Source: VRUE01 sp963780815 (GTDB taxonomy: Bacteria > Actinomycetota > Thermoleophilia > Solirubrobacterales > 70-9). Taken from it: DNA of 64,000 nt. Below are positions 16,468 through 24,490 of the stretch, piece by piece; position 1 is the stretch's first letter; the number at the start of each line of letters is the position of its first letter. The notes under the pieces are model-generated. The model was given only the letters and a program-made list of their open reading frames with translations, had not been told where the DNA came from and did no database searches. The stretch spans positions 372,001 to 436,000 of the forward strand of contig CAWADG010000004.1 in NCBI GenBank assembly GCA_963780815.1, in the 5' to 3' direction. The position numbers were made by a program, and so were the translations under genes.

Positions 16468-17709
16468 ATGGCGGGCGCTGCGGAGGGAATCTCGGCGACG
16501 GTGCGGACGGCTCTCTCCAACCGTACGGTCTGGCTATGGATCGGCGTCTGGGTCGCGACGCGGGCCCTGATCGTCGTCAACGCCGGCTTCTGGCACCACG
16601 AACACCCGCTCAACCTCGAGGATGTCGACGTCTACCACCGTTGGTCGGACATCCTCGCCAACGAACACATGATTCCGGTTGAGGAAAGCTGGCAGTACCC
16701 GCCGGGCGCGGCGTTCCTGATGCTCATCCCACGGCTCGGGCCGGCCAGCTACGGCGCCACGTTCGTCGGCCTGATGCTGATCATCGACCTCATCGGCCTC
16801 AGCATGCTGGCCCTTCTCGGCCGCCGCAGCGGGAAATTCACCGGCGTCTGGGTCTGGCTGATCGGGCTCCCGATCCTCGGCGTCTACCCCGTCCTGCGGT
16901 TCGACATCGTCCCGACGGTGATCGGGATCGCCGCCCTGGTCGTGATCCACCGCCGGCCGGCGCTGTTCGGTGCCCTCGCCGGGCTCGGCGCATCGATCAA
17001 GGTCTGGCCGATCGTCCTCCTGTTCGGCGAGTGGGACCGGCGGCGATTACTTGTCTCGATCCTGTCCTCGATTCTTGTCATCTCCGTCGTCCTCCTCATC
17101 GCTGCGATCGCGTTTGGGGACCTCTCGACCTTCCTCACCGAGCAACGCGATCGTGGCCTGCAGGAGGAAGCAGTGGCCACCGTGCCGTGGGACCTGCGGG
17201 AGGTGGTGACGACGGAACCCGTCCCAAGGGAACTGCGGTTCGGAGCCTGGGAGATCCCCTCCCACACCGCGGACGTCGTCGCCGGCGTGCTCAAGTGGCT
17301 GAGCATCGCCGCACTCGGGGGGGCGGCGCTCTGGTGGTGGTTCCGGGCGCGCGCGATCCACGACGGCCGCACCGATCTCGCCGATGCGGCCGTCAGCCGC
17401 GACTTCATCTTCACGATCGTCCTCCTGCTCGTCGTCACCAGCCGGGTCCTGAGCCCCCAGTTCATGCTCTGGCTGGTCGGCCTGGCAGCCGTCGTTCTCA
17501 CCGCGGGGACGACTCGGCTGGCGCGCCCCGCCTGGATCGTGGTTGTGGCCTCGATCCTCTCGACCAGCACCTTCGGGTCCGCAGAACACACGCTGTTTCG
17601 AAACATCGCATTGCTGGTCGCGACCGTCGACGCCTGCATCGCGATGATCCTGATGCTACGCAGGCCCACACCCTCGCCGGCCACCTCCTCGCAGCCGGCA
17701 CCGGGGTAG
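16468..17709 (+). CDS. Polytopic GT87-type (DUF2029) glycosyltransferase
   Basis: The 413-residue product has about ten transmembrane helices. An acidic loop after helix 1 (LNLEDVDVYHRWSDIL) is where GT-C enzymes place the catalytic Asp; QYPPGAAFLMLIPR follows. This matches GT87 mannosyltransferases, which use polyprenyl-phosphate mannose at the membrane, though the donor here is not proven. LSPQFMLWL near the C-terminus is also typical. ATG 16468 is 60 nt from the divergent DUF1330 gene. It stands alone. Confidence 0.85.
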   Translation: MAGAAEGISATVRTALSNRTVWLWIGVWVATRALIVVNAGFWHHEHPLNLEDVDVYHRWSDILANEHMIPVEESWQYPPGAAFLMLIPRLGPASYGATFVGLMLIIDLIGLSMLALLGRRSGKFTGVWVWLIGLPILGVYPVLRFDIVPTVIGIAALVVIHRRPALFGALAGLGASIKVWPIVLLFGEWDRRRLLVSILSSILVISVVLLIAAIAFGDLSTFLTEQRDRGLQEEAVATVPWDLREVVTTEPVPRELRFGAWEIPSHTADVVAGVLKWLSIAALGGAALWWWFRARAIHDGRTDLADAAVSRDFIFTIVLLLVVTSRVLSPQFMLWLVGLAAVVLTAGTTRLARPAWIVVVASILSTSTFGSAEHTLFRNIALLVATVDACIAMILMLRRPTPSPATSSQPAPG

Positions 17710-17728
17710 GGCGCCCTGCCGCGGCGGG

Positions 17729-18058
17729 TCAGAGGCCGAGGCCTCCGACACCGCGCTCATCCCATCCGAGATGGTGGGCAAGCTCGTGGCGGAGGGTTTG
17801 GTCGACCTGCCGGGCGAGCAGGTCCCGATCGTGGCCGAAGTCCCGTTCCAGGGTGTCGCGATAGATCACGATCCTGTCCTCGTAACGTTCGCGCGCGATC
17901 CCGTCCCCGTAGTACTGGCCGTATGCCCGTGCCTCGGTACCGAGGTCGGACACGACAACGGGGACCTTCGCCAGCACCTCCTGGAACTGGTCGGGCAGCC
18001 GGTCGATCGCGTCGGCGACCAGCGATTCAAAAGGGTCGAGCTCGGGATCGCCGGTCAT
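17729..18058 (-). CDS. Minimal zincin metallopeptidase-family protein
   Basis: The 109-residue product has LRHELAHHLGWDERG near its C-terminus: an HExxH zinc site with a downstream Asp as third ligand, as in the PF06262 minimal zincins. PVVVSDLGTEARAYGQYY is also typical. Substrates are unknown. ATG 18058 is preferred to the long upstream extension, which lacks family similarity and would cover the operator at 18096. Confidence 0.88.
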   Translation of the reverse strand: MTGDPELDPFESLVADAIDRLPDQFQEVLAKVPVVVSDLGTEARAYGQYYGDGIARERYEDRIVIYRDTLERDFGHDRDLLARQVDQTLRHELAHHLGWDERGVGGLGL

Positions 18059-18095
18059 TGCCCAACAGTACCTGGGCTCGAGCGCCGGCCGGCCA

Positions 18096-18114
18096 CTACC
18101 CGAGAGGTAATCGA
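18096..18114. promoter_or_regulatory. Candidate operator 1 of the XRE/MmyB regulator
   Basis: CTACCCGAGAGGTAATCGA contains the dyad TACC-N5-GGTA. It lies 37 nt upstream of the regulator's ATG and has a 17-of-19 match at 18946-18964. Confidence 0.6.
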
Positions 18115-18150
18115 GTGGCCTACCTGAGCGGGCTAGAGTCCCTCCCGCGC

Positions 18151-18960
18151 ATGGCACCCGAGAGCTCGAACACCGGTGTGGGGCCGCTCCTGCGGGGGTG
18201 GCGGACGCGTCGCCGTCGGACGCAGATGGAGCTCGCGCTCGAGGCCGGGATCTCTGCCCGGCACCTGAGCTTCGTCGAGACCGGCAGGGCGCGGCCGAGC
18301 GCCGAGATGGTCGAGCTCCTCGCCGAGGAGCTGGAAGTCCCGTTCCGGGAGCGCAACCGACTGCTGCTCGCCGCCGGCTACGCGCCGAGGTTCGAGGAGC
18401 GGACGCTGGAGGATCCGGAGATGGCCGGCGTCCGCGAGGCGCTCGAGGTGATCCTCGCGGCCAACGAGCCCGCGCCTGCCGTCGTCGTCGACCGCGGCTG
18501 GAACGTGGTCGCGGCGAATTCGGCGATGGCGGCGCTCGCAGCCCGGGTCGACCCGGTGCTTCTCGAGCCCCCGGTCAACGTGATGAGGGTGGGCCTGCAC
18601 CCGCGCGGCTTCGCGCGCGACACCCTCAACCTCGGCGAGGTCCGCGCGTACTTCATCGGACGCCTCCGGCGCCAGGTGGAGATCACCGGCGACGACGATC
18701 TGGCTGCGCTTCTGGAGGAGGTCCTCGCCTACCCGGGGCCGGACCACGATGGTCACCCGACGACGGGCACCGCCGCCGGGCAGATCCTCACTCCGCAGAT
18801 CAGGATGAGGGGCCCCGACGGCGGTGAGCTCTCCCTGTTCGCCGCCGTCATGACGTTCGGGACCGCGGCCGAGGTGACCACATCCGAGCTCTCGATCGAG
18901 CTGACGTTTCCGGCTGACGAGGCGACAGCCCGGGCGCTTCGGAACCTACCCCGGAGGTAA
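18151..18960 (+). CDS. XRE-family regulator with MmyB-like ligand-binding domain
   Basis: The 269-residue product has an N-terminal XRE helix-turn-helix (QMELALEAGISARHLSFVET) followed by a MmyB-like PAS-type domain (VVVDRGWNVVAANSAMAAL; VNVMRVGLHPRGFA). Members of this actinobacterial family are thought to bind acyl ligands and to control neighbouring dehydrogenase or oxidoreductase genes. ATG 18151 gives the standard N-terminus. A palindromic site upstream and a near-copy at the end of this gene, just before the oxidoreductase, point to autoregulation plus control of that gene. Confidence 0.9.
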   Translation: MAPESSNTGVGPLLRGWRTRRRRTQMELALEAGISARHLSFVETGRARPSAEMVELLAEELEVPFRERNRLLLAAGYAPRFEERTLEDPEMAGVREALEVILAANEPAPAVVVDRGWNVVAANSAMAALAARVDPVLLEPPVNVMRVGLHPRGFARDTLNLGEVRAYFIGRLRRQVEITGDDDLAALLEEVLAYPGPDHDGHPTTGTAAGQILTPQIRMRGPDGGELSLFAAVMTFGTAAEVTTSELSIELTFPADEATARALRNLPRR

Positions 18961-18964
18961 TCGA
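18946..18964. promoter_or_regulatory. Candidate operator 2, upstream of the FAD oxidoreductase
   Basis: CTACCCCGGAGGTAATCGA overlaps the last codons of the regulator gene and its stop. It keeps TACC-N5-GGTA and the flanking AATCGA of operator 1. It is 34 nt from the TTG start of the next gene. Confidence 0.58.
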
Positions 18965-18998
18965 CACCCATATCCGCGGCTGCCATGTTGGACGGGCA

Positions 18999-20354
18999 TT
19001 GAGTCGGCGGCCGGGATATTTCGACGTTGCGATCGTCGGGGCGCGCTGCGCCGGCGCGCCGCTGGCGACGATGCTGGCGAGGCGCGGCATGCGGGTCTGC
19101 CTGCTCGACAGGGCGACGTTTCCGAGCGACACCCCCTCCACCCACGTGATCCAGCCCAGCGGGGTGCTCGCGCTGGAGAGGCTCGGCGTTCTCGACGAGA
19201 TCCTCGCGGCGGGCGCGGTACCGATAACCAGGCTCACACTCGTCCACGAGGACGTTCGCATCGACGCCGAGCTCGGCGTCGATGCCTTCGGCGCTCCCGG
19301 TCTCTCGATCCGCCGGGTCACACTCGATCAGCTCCTGCTGCGGGAGGCCAGCGCGGCGGGGGCCGAGGTCCGCACCGGCGCCGCCGCCGTCGGCCTCGTT
19401 CGTGAGGCCGGCCGAGTGTGCGGCGTGGAGACCGGGCGCGACTCGGTCCGCGCCCGGTTGGTTGTCGGCGCCGACGGCCGCCGCTCGACCGTCGCCGATC
19501 TCGTCGGCGCCGCTCGTTACCGGGTGACGCCCCCGGGCAGGGTCTTCGCCTGGGCCTACTTCGACCGCGTCGCGGACACCGAGGGCCGGCTCCGGCTCGG
19601 GCGGATCGGCGACCTGGCTCTGCTCGCGAGCCCGACGGACGGCGGCCTTTACCTGGCCGGAGCCTGCCCCCTCCAGGCCGACCGCACCGAGTTCCTCGCC
19701 GACCGCAATGCCGGGCTGATGGCCGGAATCGGCACCTGGCCCGAGCTCGCCGGCCTCCTCGCCGGCGCCGAGCGCGTGGGGCCGGTTCGGGTCGTCGCCA
19801 ACTGGCACGGCTTCCTCAGGCAGGCGGCCGGCCCGGGCTGGGCGTTGCTCGGGGACGCCGGGCACTTCAAGGACCCGACCCCGGCCCAGGGCATTTCCGA
19901 CGCGCTGCGCCAGGCGGAGCACCTTGCCGCGGCGATCGCGGCCGGCCTCGCCGAGGGAGCCGAGCTCGACGCCGGGCTCGAGCGCTGGTGGCGGTGGCGC
20001 GACCGCGACGCGTCCGAGATGCACCGGTTCGCGAGCGACATGGGGTCGAGCCTCTCACCGATCGTCGCCCATGAGCTCCTGGGCGAGGTCGCGGCCGATC
20101 CCGACGCGACCGAGTTGCTCCTCCGGATCCTCAACCACGACGTCCCACCGGCCGAACTGTTCAGCGCCGGGCGAATCGTGCGCGCGATCGGCCGGGCGGC
20201 ACGGCGGCAGCCGCACCGGATCCCCGCCATCGCCGCAGAGGTGGGCCGCGAGGCCTCGAGCGAACTCCGCCATCTCGGCCGGCTCCTGGGCAGCCGGCTG
20301 GTCACTCCGCCGATCAGCAGATTCCGTGCCGGCCAGGGCCTCGGGATCGAGTAG
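18999..20354 (+). CDS. FAD-dependent oxidoreductase (group A monooxygenase-like)
   Basis: This 451-residue flavoprotein has an N-terminal Rossmann motif (VAIVGARCAGAPLATML), the RVTLDQLLL segment before the second FAD contact, and GWALLGDAGHFKDPTPAQGI, the GD motif that binds the FAD ribityl chain and closes the active site. This places it with para-hydroxybenzoate hydroxylase and geranylgeranyl-reductase-like enzymes; the substrate is unknown. Start TTG 18999. A six-codon mini-frame (ATG TTG GAC GGG CAT TGA) ends exactly over this start and could couple translation. Probably controlled by the adjacent XRE regulator. Confidence 0.88.
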   Translation: MSRRPGYFDVAIVGARCAGAPLATMLARRGMRVCLLDRATFPSDTPSTHVIQPSGVLALERLGVLDEILAAGAVPITRLTLVHEDVRIDAELGVDAFGAPGLSIRRVTLDQLLLREASAAGAEVRTGAAAVGLVREAGRVCGVETGRDSVRARLVVGADGRRSTVADLVGAARYRVTPPGRVFAWAYFDRVADTEGRLRLGRIGDLALLASPTDGGLYLAGACPLQADRTEFLADRNAGLMAGIGTWPELAGLLAGAERVGPVRVVANWHGFLRQAAGPGWALLGDAGHFKDPTPAQGISDALRQAEHLAAAIAAGLAEGAELDAGLERWWRWRDRDASEMHRFASDMGSSLSPIVAHELLGEVAADPDATELLLRILNHDVPPAELFSAGRIVRAIGRAARRQPHRIPAIAAEVGREASSELRHLGRLLGSRLVTPPISRFRAGQGLGIE

Positions 20355-20400
20355 AACGCGGCGCCGCACCGGACGGCTGTGTCGAGAGTGGGGTTCCCAT

Positions 20401-21027
20401 CTAGCTCGGGTCCCGCCACATCCCCCAGACCGGCGGCGCGCCGCTACCGACCTGGAACTCCCGGGTCACCTCGAATCCGTGCAGTTCATACAGGGCCCGA
20501 TTGCGGGGAGAGCTGGCCTCGAGGTAGGCGGGGACGCCGTCGGCATCGCAGCGGTGGAGGATCGGGAACATCAGCGCCGACCCGAGGCCGCGTCCCTGGC
20601 TCTCGGGCTCCACCCCGAGCACGGCGAGGTAGTAGTGGCTCCTCGTCGGATGGCCGCGTTCGAGCTTGGCGAGGGTCAGCAGCGCCCGCGGCAGGCGCCG
20701 CCCCCACACTCTCAGCGCCCGCGGCAGCAGGCCGATCTGCCTCGGGATGCTCACGCTCCATTTGCCGGGCGGGTCCCAGATCGCGGCGCCGGCGGTTCCC
20801 ACCGTCGTGTAGGTGGCTTCGTGCTCGAGCCAGATCTCTTCGAGCAGGAGGCGGAAGTTCCCGGCGAGGACTCCGGGCCGTCGCGCCGCGTCGTTGATCA
20901 GCCAGCTCATCACCGGGTCGTCGGCGAACGCAGCTCCGAGCGCCCTCGAGATGCCCGCCACATCCGCCGGATCGGCCTCGCGGACCTCGTGCCCGACGGG
21001 GCCGTTGGCGGGATCCGGGACGCTCAT
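20401..21027 (-). CDS. GNAT-family N-acetyltransferase
   Basis: The 208-residue product has the GNAT core: LAVLGVEPESQGRGLGSAL, the acetyl-CoA pyrophosphate loop, and YLEASSPRNRALYELHGF at the C-terminal helix-strand. The acceptor is unknown. ATG 21027 is preferred because upstream frames run through the promoter region shared with the Nramp gene. A TAGATA box lies 9 nt upstream of the ATG, within a small palindrome. Confidence 0.88.
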   Translation of the reverse strand: MSVPDPANGPVGHEVREADPADVAGISRALGAAFADDPVMSWLINDAARRPGVLAGNFRLLLEEIWLEHEATYTTVGTAGAAIWDPPGKWSVSIPRQIGLLPRALRVWGRRLPRALLTLAKLERGHPTRSHYYLAVLGVEPESQGRGLGSALMFPILHRCDADGVPAYLEASSPRNRALYELHGFEVTREFQVGSGAPPVWGMWRDPS

Positions 21028-21040
21028 CGCGTCAGTATCT

Positions 21041-21050
21041 AGGTCTACCT
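21041..21050. promoter_or_regulatory. Small palindrome in the GNAT/Nramp divergent promoter region
   Basis: AGGTCTACCT is a dyad (AGGT-CT-ACCT) overlapping the TAGATA box of the GNAT gene and lying just before TATGGT on the Nramp side. Its position would suit an operator controlling both genes. It is short and could be chance. Confidence 0.3.
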
Positions 21051-21110
21051 GTATGGTCGTCGCGTGCTCGGCCTCAGGGGGCAAGCATCGAGGGTCACGA
21101 TCGTCGCCAA

Positions 21111-22412
21111 GTGAGCCGCCACCCCGGCGGGCATCGAACGCCCGGGCGTCACCTCCACTGGCACCTGACGCGCCACCGGCCGAGGCTGCTCGCGGCCGGA
21201 GGCCTTGCCTCGCTCTTGGCCGTCGTCGGGCCCGGGGTGCTCGCCGGCCTCTCCGATGACGACCCGGCCGGGATCACCACCTACTCGATCCTCGGCGCCA
21301 AGTACGGCTATGAGCTGCTCTGGGTTCTGGCGGTATCGACCCTGGCCCTGATCGTCTTCCACGAGCTCGGGATGCGGCTCGGCGTCGTCACCGGCAAGGG
21401 GCTGCTGACGCTGGTCCGCGAGCACTACGGCGGACGCGCCGCCGGTCTCGTGATCGGGGCTCTGCTGATCGCCAACACCGGAACCCTTTGCGCCGAGTTC
21501 GCCGGCGTCGCCGCGGCGGGCGATCTCCTCGCCGGGCTCAGTCGCTACGCCACCGTTCCCCTCGCGGCGGCGGGGGTCTCGCTGCTGGTGCTGCGCGGTT
21601 CCTTTCGCTACGTCGAGCACGTTCTGCTCGCCCTCAGCGCGGTCTTCGTCACCTACGTTCTCTCGGGGATCCTCGCGCACCCCGCCTGGGGCGAGGCGGC
21701 GAAGGGCCTAACCGTTCCGGACATGCCGCTGACCCGCGATGCGGCCCTGGTCGCCGTCGCCACCGTCGGCACGACGCTGGCGCCGTGGGGGCTGGCGTTC
21801 ATCCAGTCCTACGCGGTCGACAAGAGGCTCACCGTTCGCGACCTCCCCTACGAGCGTGTCGACGTGATCGTCGGCGCGGTGCTGACCGGTGTGATCGGCG
21901 CCTTCGTGGTCGTCGCCTGCGCGGCCACGCTTCACGCGGAAGGGATCGAAGTCAACGACGCCCGCGACGCGGCCAAGGCCCTCGAGCCGCTCGCGGGGCA
22001 CGTCGCCGCGACGCTGTTCGGGCTCGGCCTCCTCGGTGCCGCTCTCCTCGCAGCGGCGATCGTCCCGCTTTCCACCGCCTACTCGGTGTCGGAGACGATC
22101 GGGCGCAAGGCGGCGCTCGACGACAGCTTCGAGGAAGCCCGGGAGTTCTACCTCAGCTACGCCGCGGTCGTGATCGTCGCCGCGACGCTGGTCCTGATCC
22201 CCGGCGCGCCGCTGATCTCGATCCTGTTCCTCTCCCAGGCGCTGAACGCCGTCCTGCTGCTGGTGCTGCTCCCGTTCATGCGGGCGCTGGGCAAGGACGC
22301 AGACCTGATGGCGGGACACCATCTCGGTCGGGTGGGCAGCCTGCTCACCGGGGCCGCGCTGCTCGTGGTCGCCGTATCGGTTCTCTCCCTCGCCGCCCTG
22401 ACCGTGTTCTAG
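21111..22412 (+). CDS. Nramp-family divalent-metal transporter with altered metal motifs
   Basis: The 433-residue protein has about 11 transmembrane helices. The helix-1 metal motif, DPGN in classical Nramp, reads DPAG (residues 51-54, preceded by DD), and the helix-6 MPH region reads LAPWGLAFIQS with no methionine. The methionine is what favours Mn/Fe over Ca/Mg in classical transporters, so specificity may have moved, possibly towards Mg. That is inference. EVNDARDAAKALEPLAG is the usual loop after helix 7. Start GTG 21111; divergent from the GNAT gene. Confidence 0.88.
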   Translation: MSRHPGGHRTPGRHLHWHLTRHRPRLLAAGGLASLLAVVGPGVLAGLSDDDPAGITTYSILGAKYGYELLWVLAVSTLALIVFHELGMRLGVVTGKGLLTLVREHYGGRAAGLVIGALLIANTGTLCAEFAGVAAAGDLLAGLSRYATVPLAAAGVSLLVLRGSFRYVEHVLLALSAVFVTYVLSGILAHPAWGEAAKGLTVPDMPLTRDAALVAVATVGTTLAPWGLAFIQSYAVDKRLTVRDLPYERVDVIVGAVLTGVIGAFVVVACAATLHAEGIEVNDARDAAKALEPLAGHVAATLFGLGLLGAALLAAAIVPLSTAYSVSETIGRKAALDDSFEEAREFYLSYAAVVIVAATLVLIPGAPLISILFLSQALNAVLLLVLLPFMRALGKDADLMAGHHLGRVGSLLTGAALLVVAVSVLSLAALTVF

Positions 22413-22417
22413 CGCCC

Positions 22418-22423
22418 TAGCAT
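22418..22423 (+). promoter_or_regulatory. Candidate -10 (TAGCAT) of leaderless gene at 22430
   Basis: TAGCAT ends 6 nt before ATG 22430. There is no Shine-Dalgarno sequence. Only 17 nt separate this ATG from the Nramp stop, so the gene may have both readthrough and its own promoter. Confidence 0.35.
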
Positions 22424-22429
22424 GCGGCG

Positions 22430-23023
22430 ATGGACCGCCTACCCGACCGGATCGAGGCCGAAGGCCTGTTGCTCCGGCGCTGGACGGCCGACGACGCGGA
22501 GGCGCTCGGGCGGCTGATCGCCGACAACGCGGAGCACCTCCGGCCCTGGATGCCGTGGATGGCGGAGGAGCCGAGGACCCTGGCGGAGCGGATCGAGCTG
22601 GTCCAGCGCTGGGAGGACGAATGGAACGCCGGAGGCGACGTCGTCCTCGCCGTCGTCCGCGACGGTGAGATCGCCGGAAGCTGCGGGATGCACCGGCGGA
22701 TCGGTCCCGAGGGCGTCGAGCTCGGCTACTGGATCGCCGCTCCCCATACCCGCCAGGGCGTCGCGACCGCCGTGGCCTTGGCGCTGACCAACGCCGCGCT
22801 CGCCCTGCCGCCGTTCGACCGGGTCGAGATCCACCACGACACGAACAACCGGGCGAGCGCCGGCATTCCCGCCAAGCTCGGGTTCGAGCTGGTCGGCGAG
22901 GAGCCCGGGTTGCGCCCGCCGGCCGGGTCGGGCGTCGAGTCGGTCTGGCGGGCCACCAGGCCCGTCGGTCCGCTCAGGCCGCGGGCCCGACCGTCCTCTC
23001 CTCGGCAGCGGCGGGGCGCGTGA
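22430..23023 (+). CDS. RimJ/RimL-type GNAT acetyltransferase
   Basis: The 197-residue product matches RimJ/RimL-like acetyltransferases (LLLRRWTADDAEALGRLI; ELGYWIAAPHTRQGVATAVA; NNRASAGIPAKLGFELVGEE). These acetylate protein N-termini or small amines; the substrate is unknown. The C-terminal 25 residues (PLRPRARPSSPRQRRGA) are low-complexity and overlap an opposite-strand small gene, so the real stop region may simply be unconserved tail. Confidence 0.85.
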   Translation: MDRLPDRIEAEGLLLRRWTADDAEALGRLIADNAEHLRPWMPWMAEEPRTLAERIELVQRWEDEWNAGGDVVLAVVRDGEIAGSCGMHRRIGPEGVELGYWIAAPHTRQGVATAVALALTNAALALPPFDRVEIHHDTNNRASAGIPAKLGFELVGEEPGLRPPAGSGVESVWRATRPVGPLRPRARPSSPRQRRGA

Positions 23024-23165
23024 GTCTGACCCGCTCGAGGGCACGGGGCCTGGGCGCGCCGGCCTTCGGGCGTGCCCTGGCCGCGCGCACCGAGGCCCGG
23101 GTGTCGTGGGCGGCCTCGGCGACGAATGTGGAGAGCACACGGGAGTAGCTCATCTGTCGGCTCAT
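22974..23165 (-). CDS. Small basic protein of unknown function
   Basis: A 63-residue frame, starting MSRQMSYSRVLSTFVAEAA, has high GC3 like its neighbours and is rich in Ala and Arg. Its 3' end overlaps the GNAT gene by 50 nt on the opposite strand. No motif is recognised. It fills the gap between the GNAT and M48 protease genes and could be a false frame. Confidence 0.4.
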   Translation of the reverse strand: MSRQMSYSRVLSTFVAEAAHDTRASVRAARARPKAGAPRPRALERVRLTRPAAAEERTVGPAA

Positions 23166-23189
23166 GGACTCAACCTAGGTGGGTTACTT

Positions 23190-24482
23190 TCAGGGGAGCT
23201 TTGAGCTTCCTAAATCTTTCGCTTGCCCCTTCGCCCATTCTTCCCATGCGTAGGACATCGAAATGCGTTCCATCGCCGTCGGATGGGTGCCGAAGAGGAA
23301 CGATGACCAGCCGGGCGGGTCGGGCTCGCTGAGGCTGGTGATCGCGAGTTGGCGCTGGAGGGCCCTGTCGGCTGCGGGCGCGCGCGTGGCGACCAGAGCG
23401 GACCAGTCGGCGGCGGCCTCCTGGCGGCGCGAGACGGCGCTGAAGAACGGCATCGCGAGCAGCTGCATCGCCGCCAGCACCAGAAGCACCACCGGCACCG
23501 CCTCGGGGCGGGCCATCCCTCCCCGTCTGCGGGTGAGGAGCGCGATCAGCCCCCAGGCGGGAATCAGGAATAGCGCCCCCCAGGCGACCCCCTTGAGCGG
23601 ATCGTGGTGGGCAAGGTGCGACAGCTCGTGGCCGAGGACGACGCGAACCTCCGAGTGGTTGAACCTCCCGTCGAGAAGGGTGTCCCAGAGGACGACGGTG
23701 CTGCTGGGCCCGAAGCCGGCGGCCTCGGCGTTGGGGGCCGTCGTGAACCGGTGCACTTCCTGGACCTCGAGCCTGGTTCCTGACAACCCTTTCCCGCGTT
23801 CGAGGGCGCGGGCGTCGGCGACCAGCTGAGGGTTCCGGAGCGGAGCGGTGCTCGGTATCAGGTAGGGGCTGGCCAGCGAGTAGAGCAGGGCGATGGCGAC
23901 CAACACCGGAGCCGCTGCCGCCCACCACCAGCGCCTGAAGACCCCGGCCAGGCCCATCGTCACGAGTAGGGCGAGGCAGATGAACAGGAAGGTCCCTCCG
24001 AGGTTGAAGAAGCTGTTCAGCAGCCACTCCACGTAGCCCTGATGCGAGACGTGGTAGCGCCGCTGCCACCAGACCTCGACGAGACCGAAGGGAACCGATG
24101 AAAGCCACACGACCGCGAAGCCGAGCATCCCGAGCAGCATCCCGGTCCCGATCCGGCCCGCAGCCGACTCCCGCATCAGGCGGTGGCCGTAGCGCGCGTA
24201 GATGGCGAGGACGACCAGCAGCGTGACCATGCTCAGAACGCCCTCGATTTCGAGGAAGCGCCCGTAGGTGGCGCTGCGGTCGAGGAAGGCGGAGCCGAAG
24301 AAGCGGCTCGGATCGAGATGGGGCCCCGCGAGGGGGGCCACTTCGGTCGAGACCCACAGCGCGTGGGCCGCCCAGACCCAGACCACAGCGCCGACGATCA
24401 GGGCGAGCGTCGAGGGGCGCCAGACGCGCCTCAGCGGTGTCGTCCCGACCCGCTCCGTGGCTGTCGTCACGGCCCCCGCCAT
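23190..24482 (-). CDS. M48-family membrane metalloprotease
   Basis: This 430-residue protein has several membrane helices in its first 210 residues, then the zinc site GHELSHLAHHD (H285, E286, H289) and a downstream third-ligand region RRQEAAADWSALV. FGTHPTAMERISM near the end is typical of the Ste24/HtpX group. Such enzymes clip membrane or lipidated proteins. ATG 24482 begins 8 nt after the DUF4389 gene stops. The two are likely cotranscribed. Confidence 0.9.
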   Translation of the reverse strand: MAGAVTTATERVGTTPLRRVWRPSTLALIVGAVVWVWAAHALWVSTEVAPLAGPHLDPSRFFGSAFLDRSATYGRFLEIEGVLSMVTLLVVLAIYARYGHRLMRESAAGRIGTGMLLGMLGFAVVWLSSVPFGLVEVWWQRRYHVSHQGYVEWLLNSFFNLGGTFLFICLALLVTMGLAGVFRRWWWAAAAPVLVAIALLYSLASPYLIPSTAPLRNPQLVADARALERGKGLSGTRLEVQEVHRFTTAPNAEAAGFGPSSTVVLWDTLLDGRFNHSEVRVVLGHELSHLAHHDPLKGVAWGALFLIPAWGLIALLTRRRGGMARPEAVPVVLLVLAAMQLLAMPFFSAVSRRQEAAADWSALVATRAPAADRALQRQLAITSLSEPDPPGWSSFLFGTHPTAMERISMSYAWEEWAKGQAKDLGSSKLP

Positions 24483-24490
24483 CTCCAGGC

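Noticed and set aside
21028..21110. Manganese riboswitch upstream of the Nramp gene
   Set aside because: The leader is about 60 nt and lacks the conserved yybP-ykoY loops. Only a short palindrome is visible.
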